Origin: Streptomyces sp. AM 2-1-1
Lineage (GTDB): Bacteria; Actinomycetota; Actinomycetes; Streptomycetales; Streptomycetaceae
Reading direction: 5' to 3'
NCBI RefSeq assembly: GCF_029167645.1
Contig: NZ_CP119147.1
Coordinates: 6,776,501 to 6,840,500 of the forward strand
DNA length: 64,000 bases
A program made the translations under genes and the position numbers. A model generated the notes under the pieces. That model made no database searches, was not told the DNA's origin, and saw only the letters and a program-made list of their open reading frames with translations. This document shows, one piece after another, positions 32,740-42,248 of this stretch (position 1 is its first letter; every line of letters starts with the position of its first letter).

Positions 32740-33246
32740 ATGGCAGGGGCAAGGCAAGAATCGCGGGCGGAGCCGGCGACGGCCGACCGGGAGATCGTGA
32801 TCTCCAGGGTCATCGACGCCCCGCGGGAGCTGGTGTTCGAAGCTTTCACCGAGGTCCGGCACCTGTCGCGGTGGTGGGGGCCGGAGGGGTTCACCACCAC
32901 CACGCAGTCGTTCGAGTTCCGCGTCGGCGCGGAGTGGGACTTCGTGATGCACGGACCGGACGGGACCGACTACAGCGAGTGGATCTCCTGGACCGAGATC
33001 GTCGCGCCGGAGCGGATCGAGTTTCTCCATGGTGAGTCCCGCGGCGACCCGAACGCCTTCGAGTCGGTCCTGACGTTCGAGCCCGACGGCGCGGCGACCC
33101 GGATCGAGATGCGCACGGTGTTCCCCACCAAGGAACTGCGCGACGAGGCGGTCGAGAAGTACCACGCGATCGAGGGCGGTCGGCAGACCCTGAGCAACCT
33201 GGCTGCCTATGTCACCGACCTCGCGGGGAAGGGAGCGGAGGGCTGA
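32740..33246 (+). CDS. SRPBCC (AHSA1-like) domain protein
   Basis: A 168-aa protein of the START/Bet v1 fold, AHSA1 branch. Typical text: REIVISRVIDAPRELVFEAF, HLSRWWGPEGFTTTTQSFEF, and GGRQTLSNLAAYV at the end. The fold binds hydrophobic ligands in a deep pocket. Pairs of ArsR and AHSA1-like proteins are common in actinobacteria, but their ligand is generally unknown. It lies 3 bp after the ArsR gene and overlaps the next gene by one base (TGATG), so the three form one operon. Confidence 0.9.
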   Translation: MAGARQESRAEPATADREIVISRVIDAPRELVFEAFTEVRHLSRWWGPEGFTTTTQSFEFRVGAEWDFVMHGPDGTDYSEWISWTEIVAPERIEFLHGESRGDPNAFESVLTFEPDGAATRIEMRTVFPTKELRDEAVEKYHAIEGGRQTLSNLAAYVTDLAGKGAEG

Positions 33247-33866
33247 TGGCCGGGAAGGTGTTCTTCAGCGTGTCGATGTCGCTGGACGGGTTCATCGCGC
33301 CCGAGTCCTCCGAGGACTTGATGGGGCAGCAGTGGATGGAACTGCAGCAGTGGATCTTCCCGCTGCGGTTCTTCCGGGAGAACCTGAAGCTCGGTGAGGG
33401 CGGCAAGGAAGGGCGCGACAACGACATCGCGCGGAATACGTTCGAGCGCACCGGCGCGAGCGTCATGGGCAAGCGCATGTTCGACGCCGGCGAGCGGATG
33501 TGGCCGGAGGAGGCGCCCTTCCACACGCCGGTGTTCGTCGTGACGCACGAGAAGCGTGACCCCTGGGAGCGGCCCGGCGGCACCACGTTCCATTTCGTCA
33601 ACGACGGCATCGAGACCGCGCTCGACCAGGCCCGCGAGGCCGCCGGCGACCGCGACGTCCGCATCGCGGGCGGCGGCGCGACGATCCTGGAGTACGTGAA
33701 CGCGGGCCTGGTCGACGAGTTCTCGATCGCGCTGTCACCGGTGCTGTTCGGCGCCGGCATCCGCCTGTTCGACGGCGTGGACGCGTCCAGGGTCGCTCTG
33801 GAGCCGGTCCGTTCGGAGCCGTCGTCGCGGGTGACGCACCTGACCTACGCCGTGCACCCACGGTAA
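33246..33866 (+). CDS. Dihydrofolate reductase-like (RibD C-terminal domain) protein
   Basis: A 206-aa single-domain protein: VFFSVSMSLDGFIAPESSED at the start, then GASVMGKRMFDAGE, PVFVVTHEKRDPW and VRIAGGGATILEYVNAGLVD. This is the RibD_C/YyaP-like branch of the DHFR fold, which binds NADPH. True folate reductases differ, and the substrate of this branch is unknown. It is the last gene of the ArsR-SRPBCC operon. Confidence 0.9.
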   Translation: MAGKVFFSVSMSLDGFIAPESSEDLMGQQWMELQQWIFPLRFFRENLKLGEGGKEGRDNDIARNTFERTGASVMGKRMFDAGERMWPEEAPFHTPVFVVTHEKRDPWERPGGTTFHFVNDGIETALDQAREAAGDRDVRIAGGGATILEYVNAGLVDEFSIALSPVLFGAGIRLFDGVDASRVALEPVRSEPSSRVTHLTYAVHPR

Positions 33867-34039
33867 CCGCGCCACCGCTCCACCCCAGCGAGTCGAGCAC
33901 CCGCGGCGCACCCGCTTGAATCAGCAGGCCATCGCGGCCGGCTGCGAATGGTCGCATAACGTGCCTGCCCTCAGAGGCGGTTGAGCTTGGTGGGAAGAGA
34001 AACATCTGTCTCACCGAGGGTCCTGAGGGCCTGGTCCGC

Positions 34040-34860
34040 ACCGCCCGCCTGCCGCTGTCGAGCGCCACCCTGAACCAACTTGTCTCGCCGACCTGATACG
34101 CGGCCACCTGAGGGAGATGGGCTCGCGGTGGCGGGCCTGTGGCGGGCCTTGTCCGCGGGAAAGATCGCGGGGATCGTGCTGGCTGTCCAGCGCTGTGACC
34201 GGCGGCCCGGCGGCCCGGCGGCCCGGCGATCTGGCGGGCCGGAACGGGGTGCACCGCACCACCGCCACCCGCCGGGCGCGGGAAGTCGTCGGTCTGTCGG
34301 CTGCCCGCGCCCCGCGTCTGGGACCGCGCGCTGAGGAAGATTGCCCGAAAGGGTGGCGGGGTGGTGCTGCGGGACGGCTCCCTGATACGCACCCGGCGCA
34401 CCGGAACCGAGAAGCGGAAGAACTATTCGGGCAAGCACCAATGCCACGGCCTGCTCGTGATCGCTCTCACCGACGACTGCGGCCGACGGGTACGGGTCTT
34501 TGCGGTGCGGCCCGGACGGTCCTCGGAGATCACCGCCTGCCGCCAGGACGGACTCACCGTTCACCTGCGGGCGGCCGGTCTCGGCGCGATCGCCGACCTG
34601 GGGTTCGTCGGACTCGATGACGCCGGTCCGGACGCCGACCCGGCGGTGATCGCCGGCTACGAGGCCGCCCGCCGACGGCCCCTGATCCGCAGTCGGGAGC
34701 CTTCCAGCAAGGCGTTGGCCGCAGTGCGGGCCCCTGTCGAGCACGGCTTCGCCCCTCTCAAGAACGGGCGTGTCCTCGGCAAGGTCCGCACGGATCCGAG
34801 GTGGGCGACTGCGCTGCTGCGGGCCCTGCTGGTGCTGACGACCAGGAACTCGCCCGTTGA
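34040..34860 (+). pseudogene. IS5-family (DDE_Tnp_4) transposase, broken by frameshifts
   Basis: The remnants are collinear with a Streptomyces IS5-type transposase: LPLSSATLN near 34049, then in another frame LADLIRGHLREMGSRWR (about 34085), GRNGVHRTTATR (about 34240) and REVVGLSAARAPRL. In a third frame from about 34361 come DGSLIRTRRTGTEKRKNYSG followed by KHQCHG, then GLGAIADLGFVGLDD and APVEHGFAPLKNGRVLGKVR, ending RALLVLTTRN. A tandem run of the 8-bp unit GGCGGCCC (34201-34228) may have caused one shift. No intact transposase is possible. I could not define terminal inverted repeats. Confidence 0.82.
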
Positions 34861-35604
34861 CGGACGATCTTGTCGGTGGACTACCGCTCCGGACCTGCCC
34901 GAGCCTCCCGACGCTACGCACACCAGGTCATCTGACGTGCAGTTTTCACCATGCACCGTGCTCACTGGTACCGACCCGTTCGATCCCCCAGGTCGCAAGG
35001 TCCTGGTCCGCGCGGATGGCCGCCCGATCGCCCGGCTCGCCGAAATCATCCCCCGTCCCGTCAGTCGGAACCGCCCGTAGAGCTGGGCTCCGCCCACCGA
35101 GGTCCGTGCCGGCCGCGCAACCGGCAGGGCGCAACCGCTCAGGGCGCGACCGGTCGGAGCGGGGCCGTGCGAGGGCGGAGGCATGAGAGGGCGGACCAGG
35201 ACGGGGGGCCGACCGCGACACGGTGAACCGTGGGCTCGGACGTACGTCCCCTCGTGGCGAGTGCCCCTGTGCCACCCGCCGCTTGCGGTGCCAGAGATCG
35301 CCGACAGATTGGCTCAATCGCTCCTTGTGGGGGAGTTCCCCGGGGGAAACGACTCGCCCCGCATCGAGGGCGCGACGGAAAGGGAATGTCATCCTCCGCC
35401 CTCCGCGCCCGTTCGCCCGCGCGGCGAGGCTGCGGGGGTTCGTTTCCACGAGGTGAACGGTACGCCGTCGAACCACAAATTTCTATCGTTGAAAATTTTC
35501 CGTGCACGACCGTTGTGAGGGGGCGGGGGGCTGTGGCTCAATGATCGACCATGTGCTGTGCCTCGCCGATCCGAGGCACTCGGCTCCTTCGTGAGGACGA
35601 TGCC
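34861..35604. other. Non-coding stretch between the transposase remnant and the GH2 gene
   Basis: About 740 bp without a recognisable gene. The segment near 35475-35500 is unusually AT-rich for this genome (CACAAATTTCTATCG, then GAAAATTTTC, a perfect palindrome at 35491-35500) and probably belongs to the promoter of the GH2 gene. The first 200 bp may still be insertion-sequence debris. Confidence 0.5.
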
Positions 35605-38600
35605 ATGAGACGACAACTACCGCGCCGACGTGCGGCTTTGACCACGATCGCCTGCGCGGCGGCGCTGGCGATGCCCCTCGGTATCACCATGGTCCCGGCG
35701 GCTGCCGCGACTCCCGCCGCCCACTCGACGTCCGGTGACACGGCGCCGGCGTTCGCATCCGAGAACCCGGCCACGCTGGTTCACGGACTCAAGGGCGAGT
35801 ACTACGCCATGTCCGCCCCGGGGGCGCGCGACTTCGCCAAGCTCGGGGGCACCGCCCTGGACCCGGACATCAACTTCTCCAATCTCACGAGCGCTTTCCA
35901 GTCGGCCACCGGCCAGTCCGAGAACACCACCGCGCGGTGGACCGGCCAGATCCAGGCTCCCGCGACCGGCGACTACACCTTCGCCGCCAGCGGTGACAAC
36001 GGCTTCCGGCTCTTTATCGACGGCGTCGCGGTCATCGACCACTGGGTGGGCGACTGGGACGTCGAGCAGAAGAGCCGGCCGGTGCACCTGGTCGCGGGCG
36101 AACAGCACGACTTCAAGCTGGAGATGTTCCAGGACATCGGCGGCGCCAACATGTTCCTGCGCTGGTCGAGCCCGGCGCTCGCCCGGCAGATCGTCCCCGA
36201 GTCGGCGTTCACCCCGCCCGCGGATTACGAGGTCTACCCGGTCGCCCTGACCGTGGCCGAGGACGGCAAGCGCCTCCAGGCCACGTTCGACGGCAAGGTC
36301 GGCAACCTCGCCGCCGTGAAGGACCACCTCGTCGTCGAGGCGGACACCACGCCAATGCCGATCAAGTCCGTGGTCAAGTCGTCCGGCAAGGGCAACTCGC
36401 TCATCGTCACCCTGTCCGAGGCCATCCAGAAGGGCCAGAAGGTCAAGGTGGACTACGCCACCGAGGGCGGGCTCACCGTGGGTGGCGAGACCGTCCCCGA
36501 CATCAGCCGCAGTGCCAAGAACCTGTCGACCCACCGCCTCACCACGGTCTGGGGCGACAAGCTCGACCGCACCAACCCGCTGCCCGAGTACCCGCGGCCG
36601 CAGCAGGTCCGCGACCGGTGGAAGAACCTCAACGGCACCTGGGAGTTCGCCGGGGCCGCCGCGGGCGAGAAGCCGGTCTTCGGCAAGAAGCTGGACGAGA
36701 AGATCACCGTGCCGTTCGCGGTGGAGTCCCAGCTCTCCGGTCTGGAGCGCCACGAGGACCACATGTTCTACCGCAAGCTCGTGACGGTTCCCAGGAACTG
36801 GTCCGTGGGCACGTCGGGCAAGGACAAGCGGCTGAAGCTCAACTTCGGCGCGGTCGACTACAACGCCACCGTCTTCGTCAATGGTACGAAGGTCGCCGAA
36901 CACACCGGTGGTTACACCGCTTTCGACGCGGACATCACGGACGCCCTCAAGGGCACCGGCCAGCAGGAGATCATGGTCGCCGTCACCGACACCACCGGTG
37001 ACAACCAGCCCAAGGGCAAGCAGTCCTCCAACCCCGGCGGCATCGAGTACACCGCCTCCTCCGGTATCTGGCAGACCGTCTGGATGGAGCCGGTCGCTCC
37101 CGCCTCGGTCGACTCGCTGACCACCACGCCGGACATCGACAGGAGCCGGCTCGCGGTCACCGTCAACGCGGAGAACGCCTCCGCCGGCGCCCGCGTCAAG
37201 GCAGTCGCCCGGGACGAGAAGGGCAAGGTCGTCGGCACCGTCACCGGTCCCGCCAACAGCGAACTCAGCCTGCCCGTGGCCAAGCAGCACCTGTGGTCGC
37301 CGGACGACCCGTACCTCTACGACCTCGACGTCACCCTGGTCGACGGCCGCTCCACGGACAGCGTGGACAGCTACTTCGGCATGCGGTCGCTGAAGGTGGA
37401 GAAGGTGGGCGGTTATCAGAAGCTCACCCTCAACGGGAAGCCGTTCTTCTCCCTCGCCCAGCTCGATCAGGGCTTCTACCCCGACGGTCTCTACACCCAG
37501 CCCAGCGACGCCGCCCTCGTCTTCGACCTGAAGTCGCAGAAGGACCTCGGCTTCAACGCCGTGCGCAAGCACATCAAGGTCGAGTCGCCCCGCTGGTACT
37601 ACCACGCGGACCAGCTCGGACTCCTCGTCTGGCAGGACTTCGTCTCCGGTGGTATCAACAACGAAGCGGGCCAGGATGCCTTCGTCTCGCAGGCGCGGGA
37701 GGAGATGAAGCAGCTGCACAACTACCCCTCGATCGGCGGCTGGATCGTCTTCAACGAAGGCTGGGGCGAGTGGGACCGCACCGCCACCGGCAAGCTCACG
37801 GAGGCCGTCGAGGCCGCCGACCCCTCGCGTGTGGTCAACGCTCACAGTGGCGTGAACTGCTGTGCCTCGAAGGGGGACTCGGGCGCCGGAGACATCATCG
37901 ACCACCACGACTACGGCAACAACGACCCCGCCTTCCCCGACGCCACCCGGGCGGCGATGGACGGCGAGCACGGCGGCTTCACCCTGCGCTCTCCTGGACA
38001 CATGTGGCCGGGTGCGCCGACGGTGATCTACAGCGGGGTCGACGACAAGGCCGCGCTCACCGCCAAGTACGTCGAGAACACCGAGAAGTACTACCTCGAA
38101 GCGGCCGGTGCCGAGCTCTCCGGATCCGTCTACACCCAGGTCACCGACCTGGAGAACGAGCTGAACGGCCTGTGGACGTACGACCGTCGTGAGATCAAGG
38201 TCGACGCCGCGGCGGTCCGCGCGATCAACGAGAAGGTCATCGCGGCCGGCGCCGCAGCCGGCGAGCGCGACGAGGTGAAGGGCGGCGCCGCCTGGAACCT
38301 GGACGAGAACACCGGCACCGCCGCCGCAGACAGCGGCCCGAACCACGCTCCGCTCACCCTGACCGGTGGCGCCTCGTGGACGCCGGGCGTCACGGGTTCC
38401 GCGCTGAAGTTCTCGGGTGACGGCCAGTACGCGCAGACCGCGGGTCCGGTCGTGGACACCACGAAGGACTACTCGGTCTCCGCGTGGGTGACGCTGGACG
38501 AACTGCCCGGCAACTACGCCTCCGCCGTCAGTCAGGACGGCCGGCGCACCGAGAACCCGTTCTACCTCCAGTACGGGCAGGGTGCGTTCGCCTTCTCCCT

Positions 38601-38895
38601 GCCGGGCGGCAACCGCGCCCGCGCGGTGACCACCCCCGAACTGGGCAAGTGGTACCACCTGGTGGGCGTCCGTGAGGGCGACACCCTCTCGATCTACCTC
38701 GACGGCAAGCTCGCCGCGTCCGCCCCCGCCGGCGGCCCCGGTGACGTGAGCACCGGTCCGCTCTCCGTGGGCCGCGCCAAGTGGAACGGCAACCCGACCG
38801 ACTTCTGGAACGGTTCGGTCGACCAGGTCGAGGTCTTCGACAAGGCGCTCGGCGCCGCTGACGTGAGCGCCCTGCACGACGCTCGGCAGTCCTGA
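35605..38895 (+). CDS. Secreted glycoside hydrolase family 2 enzyme with PA14 and LamG domains
   Basis: A 1096-aa secreted enzyme. Signal peptide about residues 1-35. A PA14 domain (about 60-205; LKGEYYAMSAPGARDF, DGVAVIDHWVGDW) is followed by a bacterial Ig-like segment. The GH2 sugar-binding and immunoglobulin domains come next (MFYRKLVTVPRNWSVG). The GH2 barrel follows, with Glu718 in FNEGWGEWD as probable acid/base. Text such as GGINNEAGQDAFVSQ shows a divergent GH2 subgroup; I cannot choose between galactosidase, mannosidase and glucuronidase-like action. A LamG-type lectin domain closes the protein (about 915-1090; YSVSAWVTLDELPG, LSIYLDGKLAA). The ATG at 35605 follows GAGGA. Confidence 0.88.
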   Translation: MRRQLPRRRAALTTIACAAALAMPLGITMVPAAAATPAAHSTSGDTAPAFASENPATLVHGLKGEYYAMSAPGARDFAKLGGTALDPDINFSNLTSAFQSATGQSENTTARWTGQIQAPATGDYTFAASGDNGFRLFIDGVAVIDHWVGDWDVEQKSRPVHLVAGEQHDFKLEMFQDIGGANMFLRWSSPALARQIVPESAFTPPADYEVYPVALTVAEDGKRLQATFDGKVGNLAAVKDHLVVEADTTPMPIKSVVKSSGKGNSLIVTLSEAIQKGQKVKVDYATEGGLTVGGETVPDISRSAKNLSTHRLTTVWGDKLDRTNPLPEYPRPQQVRDRWKNLNGTWEFAGAAAGEKPVFGKKLDEKITVPFAVESQLSGLERHEDHMFYRKLVTVPRNWSVGTSGKDKRLKLNFGAVDYNATVFVNGTKVAEHTGGYTAFDADITDALKGTGQQEIMVAVTDTTGDNQPKGKQSSNPGGIEYTASSGIWQTVWMEPVAPASVDSLTTTPDIDRSRLAVTVNAENASAGARVKAVARDEKGKVVGTVTGPANSELSLPVAKQHLWSPDDPYLYDLDVTLVDGRSTDSVDSYFGMRSLKVEKVGGYQKLTLNGKPFFSLAQLDQGFYPDGLYTQPSDAALVFDLKSQKDLGFNAVRKHIKVESPRWYYHADQLGLLVWQDFVSGGINNEAGQDAFVSQAREEMKQLHNYPSIGGWIVFNEGWGEWDRTATGKLTEAVEAADPSRVVNAHSGVNCCASKGDSGAGDIIDHHDYGNNDPAFPDATRAAMDGEHGGFTLRSPGHMWPGAPTVIYSGVDDKAALTAKYVENTEKYYLEAAGAELSGSVYTQVTDLENELNGLWTYDRREIKVDAAAVRAINEKVIAAGAAAGERDEVKGGAAWNLDENTGTAAADSGPNHAPLTLTGGASWTPGVTGSALKFSGDGQYAQTAGPVVDTTKDYSVSAWVTLDELPGNYASAVSQDGRRTENPFYLQYGQGAFAFSLPGGNRARAVTTPELGKWYHLVGVREGDTLSIYLDGKLAASAPAGGPGDVSTGPLSVGRAKWNGNPTDFWNGSVDQVEVFDKALGAADVSALHDARQS

Positions 38896-38903
38896 TCCGA
38901 CGG

Positions 38904-38938
38904 TGGCCCGCCGGCGCGTCCACGGCGCCGGCGGGCCA
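38904..38938. terminator. Perfect 14-bp hairpin after the GH2 gene
   Basis: Arms TGGCCCGCCGGCGC (38904-38917) and its exact complement (38925-38938) flank a 7-nt loop. The hairpin starts 9 bp after the stop codon. Confidence 0.85.
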
Positions 38939-39140
38939 CTCCCGGCACGCGCCGGGACCCTTCCACGCGGCTTCCCTCCCCGCTCCCGCTCACCTGTCGT
39001 GACCCCATCGGCGCGAGCGCCCGGGCGCCGCGCCGGTGCTGTCGCGCGCCCGCGAGCGGTGGTACCCGGGCACGTGCGAGCCGGGCAAAAACCCCGTCTC
39101 TCGCCCCACGACACATTTTGGAAACGCATTCGTCGCGCTC

Positions 39141-39178
39141 TTGCCGTCGCGCCGGAGCCGCCTATATAACGTTGTAAA
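39141..39178 (+). promoter_or_regulatory. Promoter and LacI-like operator of the sugar ABC operon
   Basis: TTGCCG (39141-39146) and TATAAC (39165-39170) are 18 bp apart. Overlapping the -10 is the imperfect dyad TATATAAC/GTTGTAAA (39163-39178), with a central CG and 6 of 8 symmetric pairs. This is the kind of operator used by LacI-family regulators, and such a regulator is encoded at the end of this gene set (44485). Confidence 0.55.
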
Positions 39179-39345
39179 CCGAGCCGCCGACAGGCCGCGC
39201 CGCCCCTCCCCACCCCTGTCCGTACCCACGGCCGGAGTCGAGGACAGGCAAACCGGCATCAGCCACGAACGAGCTGATGCTTCATCAAAAACCAGACCGC
39301 ACGTGGTTCCGCGTGCCGTCGTCCCGCCCAAGGAGCGTCCCGCGC

Positions 39346-40434
39346 ATGATGATCCAGCGCCGATCCCGTACCCTCGCCGCGGCCTGCGTGCTCGCCGCCA
39401 CCGCCATGCTCGCCGCGGCCGGCTGCTCGAAGTCGGAGACCAACGACACCGCCGCCTCCGCCGACCCCGGCCAGGCCGCCCAGGAGGCCAAGACCCCGGA
39501 GAGCAGCTCGGGTTCCGGATGCTCCCTCCAGACCTACGGTGCGCCCCGGCTCGACCTCAAGAACGCGATCGTCGGCTTCTCGCAGTCGGAGAAGGAGGCC
39601 AACCCGTTCCGTATCGCCGAGACCCAGTCCATCAAGGACGAGGCGGCCAAAGTCGGCGTGAAGAAGCTGCTCACCACCAACGCCCAGTCCCAGCTGTCGA
39701 AGCAGATCAGCGACATCCAGGACATGCTCTCCCAGGGCGCGCAGTTCCTCATCGTGGCCCCGCTCAACTCGGACGGCCTGGAGCCCGCGCTGAAGGCCGC
39801 CGCGGCCAAGAAGGTTCCGGTCCTCACCGTCGACCGCAAGCTCAACGCCACCGCCTGCAAGGACTACGTGGCTTTCCTCGGCTCGGACTTCGTGGAGCAG
39901 GGCAAGCGCGCCGCCGACGCGATGATCGAGGCGACCGGCGGCAAGGGCAAGGTCGCCATCCTGCTCGGCGCCTCGGGCAACAACGTCACCACCGACCGGA
40001 CCAAGGGGTTCGTGGACCAGCTCGCCGCCGAGGCGCCGGAGATGGAGATCGTGGCCCAGCAGACCGGCGAGTTCGCCCGTGACAAGGGCCAGCAGGTCAT
40101 GGAGCAGCTCATCCAGTCGAAGCCCGGGATCACCGCCGTCTACGCCGAGAACGACGAGATGGGCCTCGGCGCCGTCACCGCGCTGAAGGCGGCCGGCAAG
40201 AAGCCGGGCAAGGATGTCAAGATCGTCTCGGTCGACGGTACCCGTAACGCCGTGCAGGCGGTCGTCAACGGCGAGTACAACGCCGTGATCGAGTCCAACC
40301 CGCGCTTCGGCCCGCTGGCCTTCCAGACCGCGCAGAAGCTCTACGCCGGCGAGGAGATCCCCGAGAACGTCATCATCTCGGACCGCGCGTACGACGAGAC
40401 CAACGCCAAGGCGTCGGTCGGCGGCGCGTACTGA
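39346..40434 (+). CDS. Sugar ABC transporter substrate-binding lipoprotein
   Basis: A 362-aa lipoprotein with lipobox LAAAGC (lipidated Cys27) and a Peripla_BP_4 domain: NAIVGFSQSEKEANPFRIAE, GAQFLIVAPLNSDGLEPALK, YAENDEMGLGAVTALKAAGK and VDGTRNAVQAVV. The text resembles YtfQ-type galactofuranose or arabinose-binding proteins more than ribose-binding ones, but the ligand is inference. It is the first gene of a four-gene import operon. The ATG at 39346 has AAGGAG 10 nt upstream. Confidence 0.93.
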   Translation: MMIQRRSRTLAAACVLAATAMLAAAGCSKSETNDTAASADPGQAAQEAKTPESSSGSGCSLQTYGAPRLDLKNAIVGFSQSEKEANPFRIAETQSIKDEAAKVGVKKLLTTNAQSQLSKQISDIQDMLSQGAQFLIVAPLNSDGLEPALKAAAAKKVPVLTVDRKLNATACKDYVAFLGSDFVEQGKRAADAMIEATGGKGKVAILLGASGNNVTTDRTKGFVDQLAAEAPEMEIVAQQTGEFARDKGQQVMEQLIQSKPGITAVYAENDEMGLGAVTALKAAGKKPGKDVKIVSVDGTRNAVQAVVNGEYNAVIESNPRFGPLAFQTAQKLYAGEEIPENVIISDRAYDETNAKASVGGAY

Positions 40435-40592
40435 CCCGCCGTCCCCCCCGGACGGCAACGGCTCTCCCGTGACCGCCGTGGCGCGGACCGTGCCACGGCG
40501 GCCGGGCTTCCTCCCCGCCGCGCACCGGTAGGGGGGAGCCTTCGCCCCGTACCCGCCCTTTCGGCACCTTGGAACTTGGAAGGCCAGGATTC

Positions 40593-42248
40593 ATGGCACC
40601 ACCCGAAGCAGCAACCCAGCCCCCCGAGCCCGTGACCTCCCGTCCGGGCCCCGCCCAGGACGCCGGCTCCGGCTCGGTCCTCGAAGCCCGCGGCGTCAGC
40701 AAGCGGTTCCCCGGCGTCGTCGCCCTGGACGACGTGTCGTTCGCCCTGCGGGCGGGGGAGACGCACGCCCTGGTCGGTGAGAACGGTGCCGGCAAGTCCA
40801 CCCTCATCAAGGTGCTCACGGGGGTCTACCGGCCCGACGGCGGCGAACTCCGGATGAACGGCGCAGCCGTCCGCTTCGCGCGGCCCTTCGAGGCCCAGCA
40901 GGCCGGCATCTCCACCATCTACCAGGAGGTGAACCTCGTCCCGCTGATGAGCGTGGCGCGCAACATCTTCCTCGGCCGCGAGCCCAAGAACCGCTTCGGG
41001 ATGATCGACTTCGCCCGGATGCACCGGGAGACGGCCGAGCTGCTCGACGGCTTCGGCGTCCGCGTCGACCCCAAGCGCCCGCTGAACACCCTCGGCATCG
41101 GCACCCAGCAGATGGTCGCCCTCGCCCGCGCCGTCTCGGTCAACGCCCAGGTCGTCATCATGGACGAGCCCACCTCCTCGCTGGAGCCGCGCGAGGTCGA
41201 GACGCTCTTCGGGGTCATCGCCAACCTCCGTGAGCGCGGCATCGCCGTCCTCTACGTCAGCCACCGCATGGACGAGCTCTACCGGATCTGCGACCGGGTC
41301 ACCGTGCTCCGCGACGGACGCCACATCCACACCGGCGACCTCGCGGACCTCGACCGGATGCAGTTGGTGTCGATGATGCTCGGCCGGGACATGGCGGAGG
41401 TCAAGCGGTCGGGCCTCACCAACTTCACCGAGGGCGGCCACGACACCACCCGTACACCGGTGCTCACCGCCTCCGGTATCTCCAGCCGTCATCACCTCCA
41501 CGACATCTCGCTGGAGTTGTACGGGGGCGAGGTGCTCGGACTCGGCGGCCTCCTCGGCTCCGGCCGCAGCGAGACGGCGAAGGCCCTCTCCGGCGCGCTG
41601 CCCGTCGACGCCGGAACCCTCACCGTCGACGGCAAGAGCCTCGGCCGCCTCACCCCCGCCGCCGCCATCAAGGCCGGGATCAGCCTCCTCCCCGAGGACC
41701 GCAAGGCCGAGGGCATCGTCCCCGGTCTGTCGGTGCGCGAGAACATCGTGCTCGCCGCGATGCCCCGGCTCTCCCGGGGCGGCGTCGTCTCCCGCGCCAA
41801 GCAGGAACGGGTCGTCGAGATCTTCATGCAGCGGTTGCGCATCAAGTGCTCCAGCCCCGAACAGAAGGTCGGCGAACTCTCCGGCGGCAACCAGCAGAAG
41901 GTGCTGCTCGCCCGCTGGCTCTGCCTGGAACCCAAGGTCCTGCTGCTCGACGAACCCACTCGGGGCATCGATGTCGGCGCCAAGGCGGAGGTGCAGAGCC
42001 TCATCGACGAACTCGCCGGCGAGGGTCTGGCGGTCCTGCTCATCTCCTCCGACATCGAGGAGCTCATCGAGGGCGCCGACCGCGTCGTCGTGCTGCGCGG
42101 CGGTGCGGTGGCGGGCGAACTCGCCGGGGACGAAGTGGCCGAGAGCCGACTGCTCGAAGTACTCGCCGACCACGCCCCGGACACGGCGCCGGCCGACGCG
42201 CAGGCCCCGCCGGAGAAGACCCCGGCAGCACAGGAGGAACCCCGATGA
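40593..42248 (+). CDS. Sugar ABC transporter ATPase with two nucleotide-binding domains
   Basis: A 551-aa RbsA/AraG/YtfR-type ATPase. The first domain has Walker A GENGAGKST and Walker B VVIMDEPTSSLE. The second has a degenerate Walker A (LLGSGRSE), signature LSGGNQQKVLLARWL and Walker B VLLLDEPTRGID. One polypeptide therefore supplies both ATPase halves for the importer. The ATG at 40593 follows GGAAGG. The stop and the start of the first permease share ATGA. Confidence 0.94.
   Translation: MAPPEAATQPPEPVTSRPGPAQDAGSGSVLEARGVSKRFPGVVALDDVSFALRAGETHALVGENGAGKSTLIKVLTGVYRPDGGELRMNGAAVRFARPFEAQQAGISTIYQEVNLVPLMSVARNIFLGREPKNRFGMIDFARMHRETAELLDGFGVRVDPKRPLNTLGIGTQQMVALARAVSVNAQVVIMDEPTSSLEPREVETLFGVIANLRERGIAVLYVSHRMDELYRICDRVTVLRDGRHIHTGDLADLDRMQLVSMMLGRDMAEVKRSGLTNFTEGGHDTTRTPVLTASGISSRHHLHDISLELYGGEVLGLGGLLGSGRSETAKALSGALPVDAGTLTVDGKSLGRLTPAAAIKAGISLLPEDRKAEGIVPGLSVRENIVLAAMPRLSRGGVVSRAKQERVVEIFMQRLRIKCSSPEQKVGELSGGNQQKVLLARWLCLEPKVLLLDEPTRGIDVGAKAEVQSLIDELAGEGLAVLLISSDIEELIEGADRVVVLRGGAVAGELAGDEVAESRLLEVLADHAPDTAPADAQAPPEKTPAAQEEPR

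Larger units (their letters stand above)
38896..39345. other. Intergenic stretch upstream of the sugar ABC operon
   Basis: About 450 bp. It holds the GH2 terminator at the left and the promoter and operator of the sugar-transport operon near 39141-39178. The remaining ~160 bp between the operator and the ATG would be an untranslated leader. No gene was seen. Confidence 0.55.

Noticed and set aside
35617..39213. Long minus-strand open frame opposite the GH2 gene
   Set aside because: Codon bias and the clear GH2, PA14 and LamG domains belong to the plus strand. The minus frame contains only Val/Gly/Arg-rich filler.
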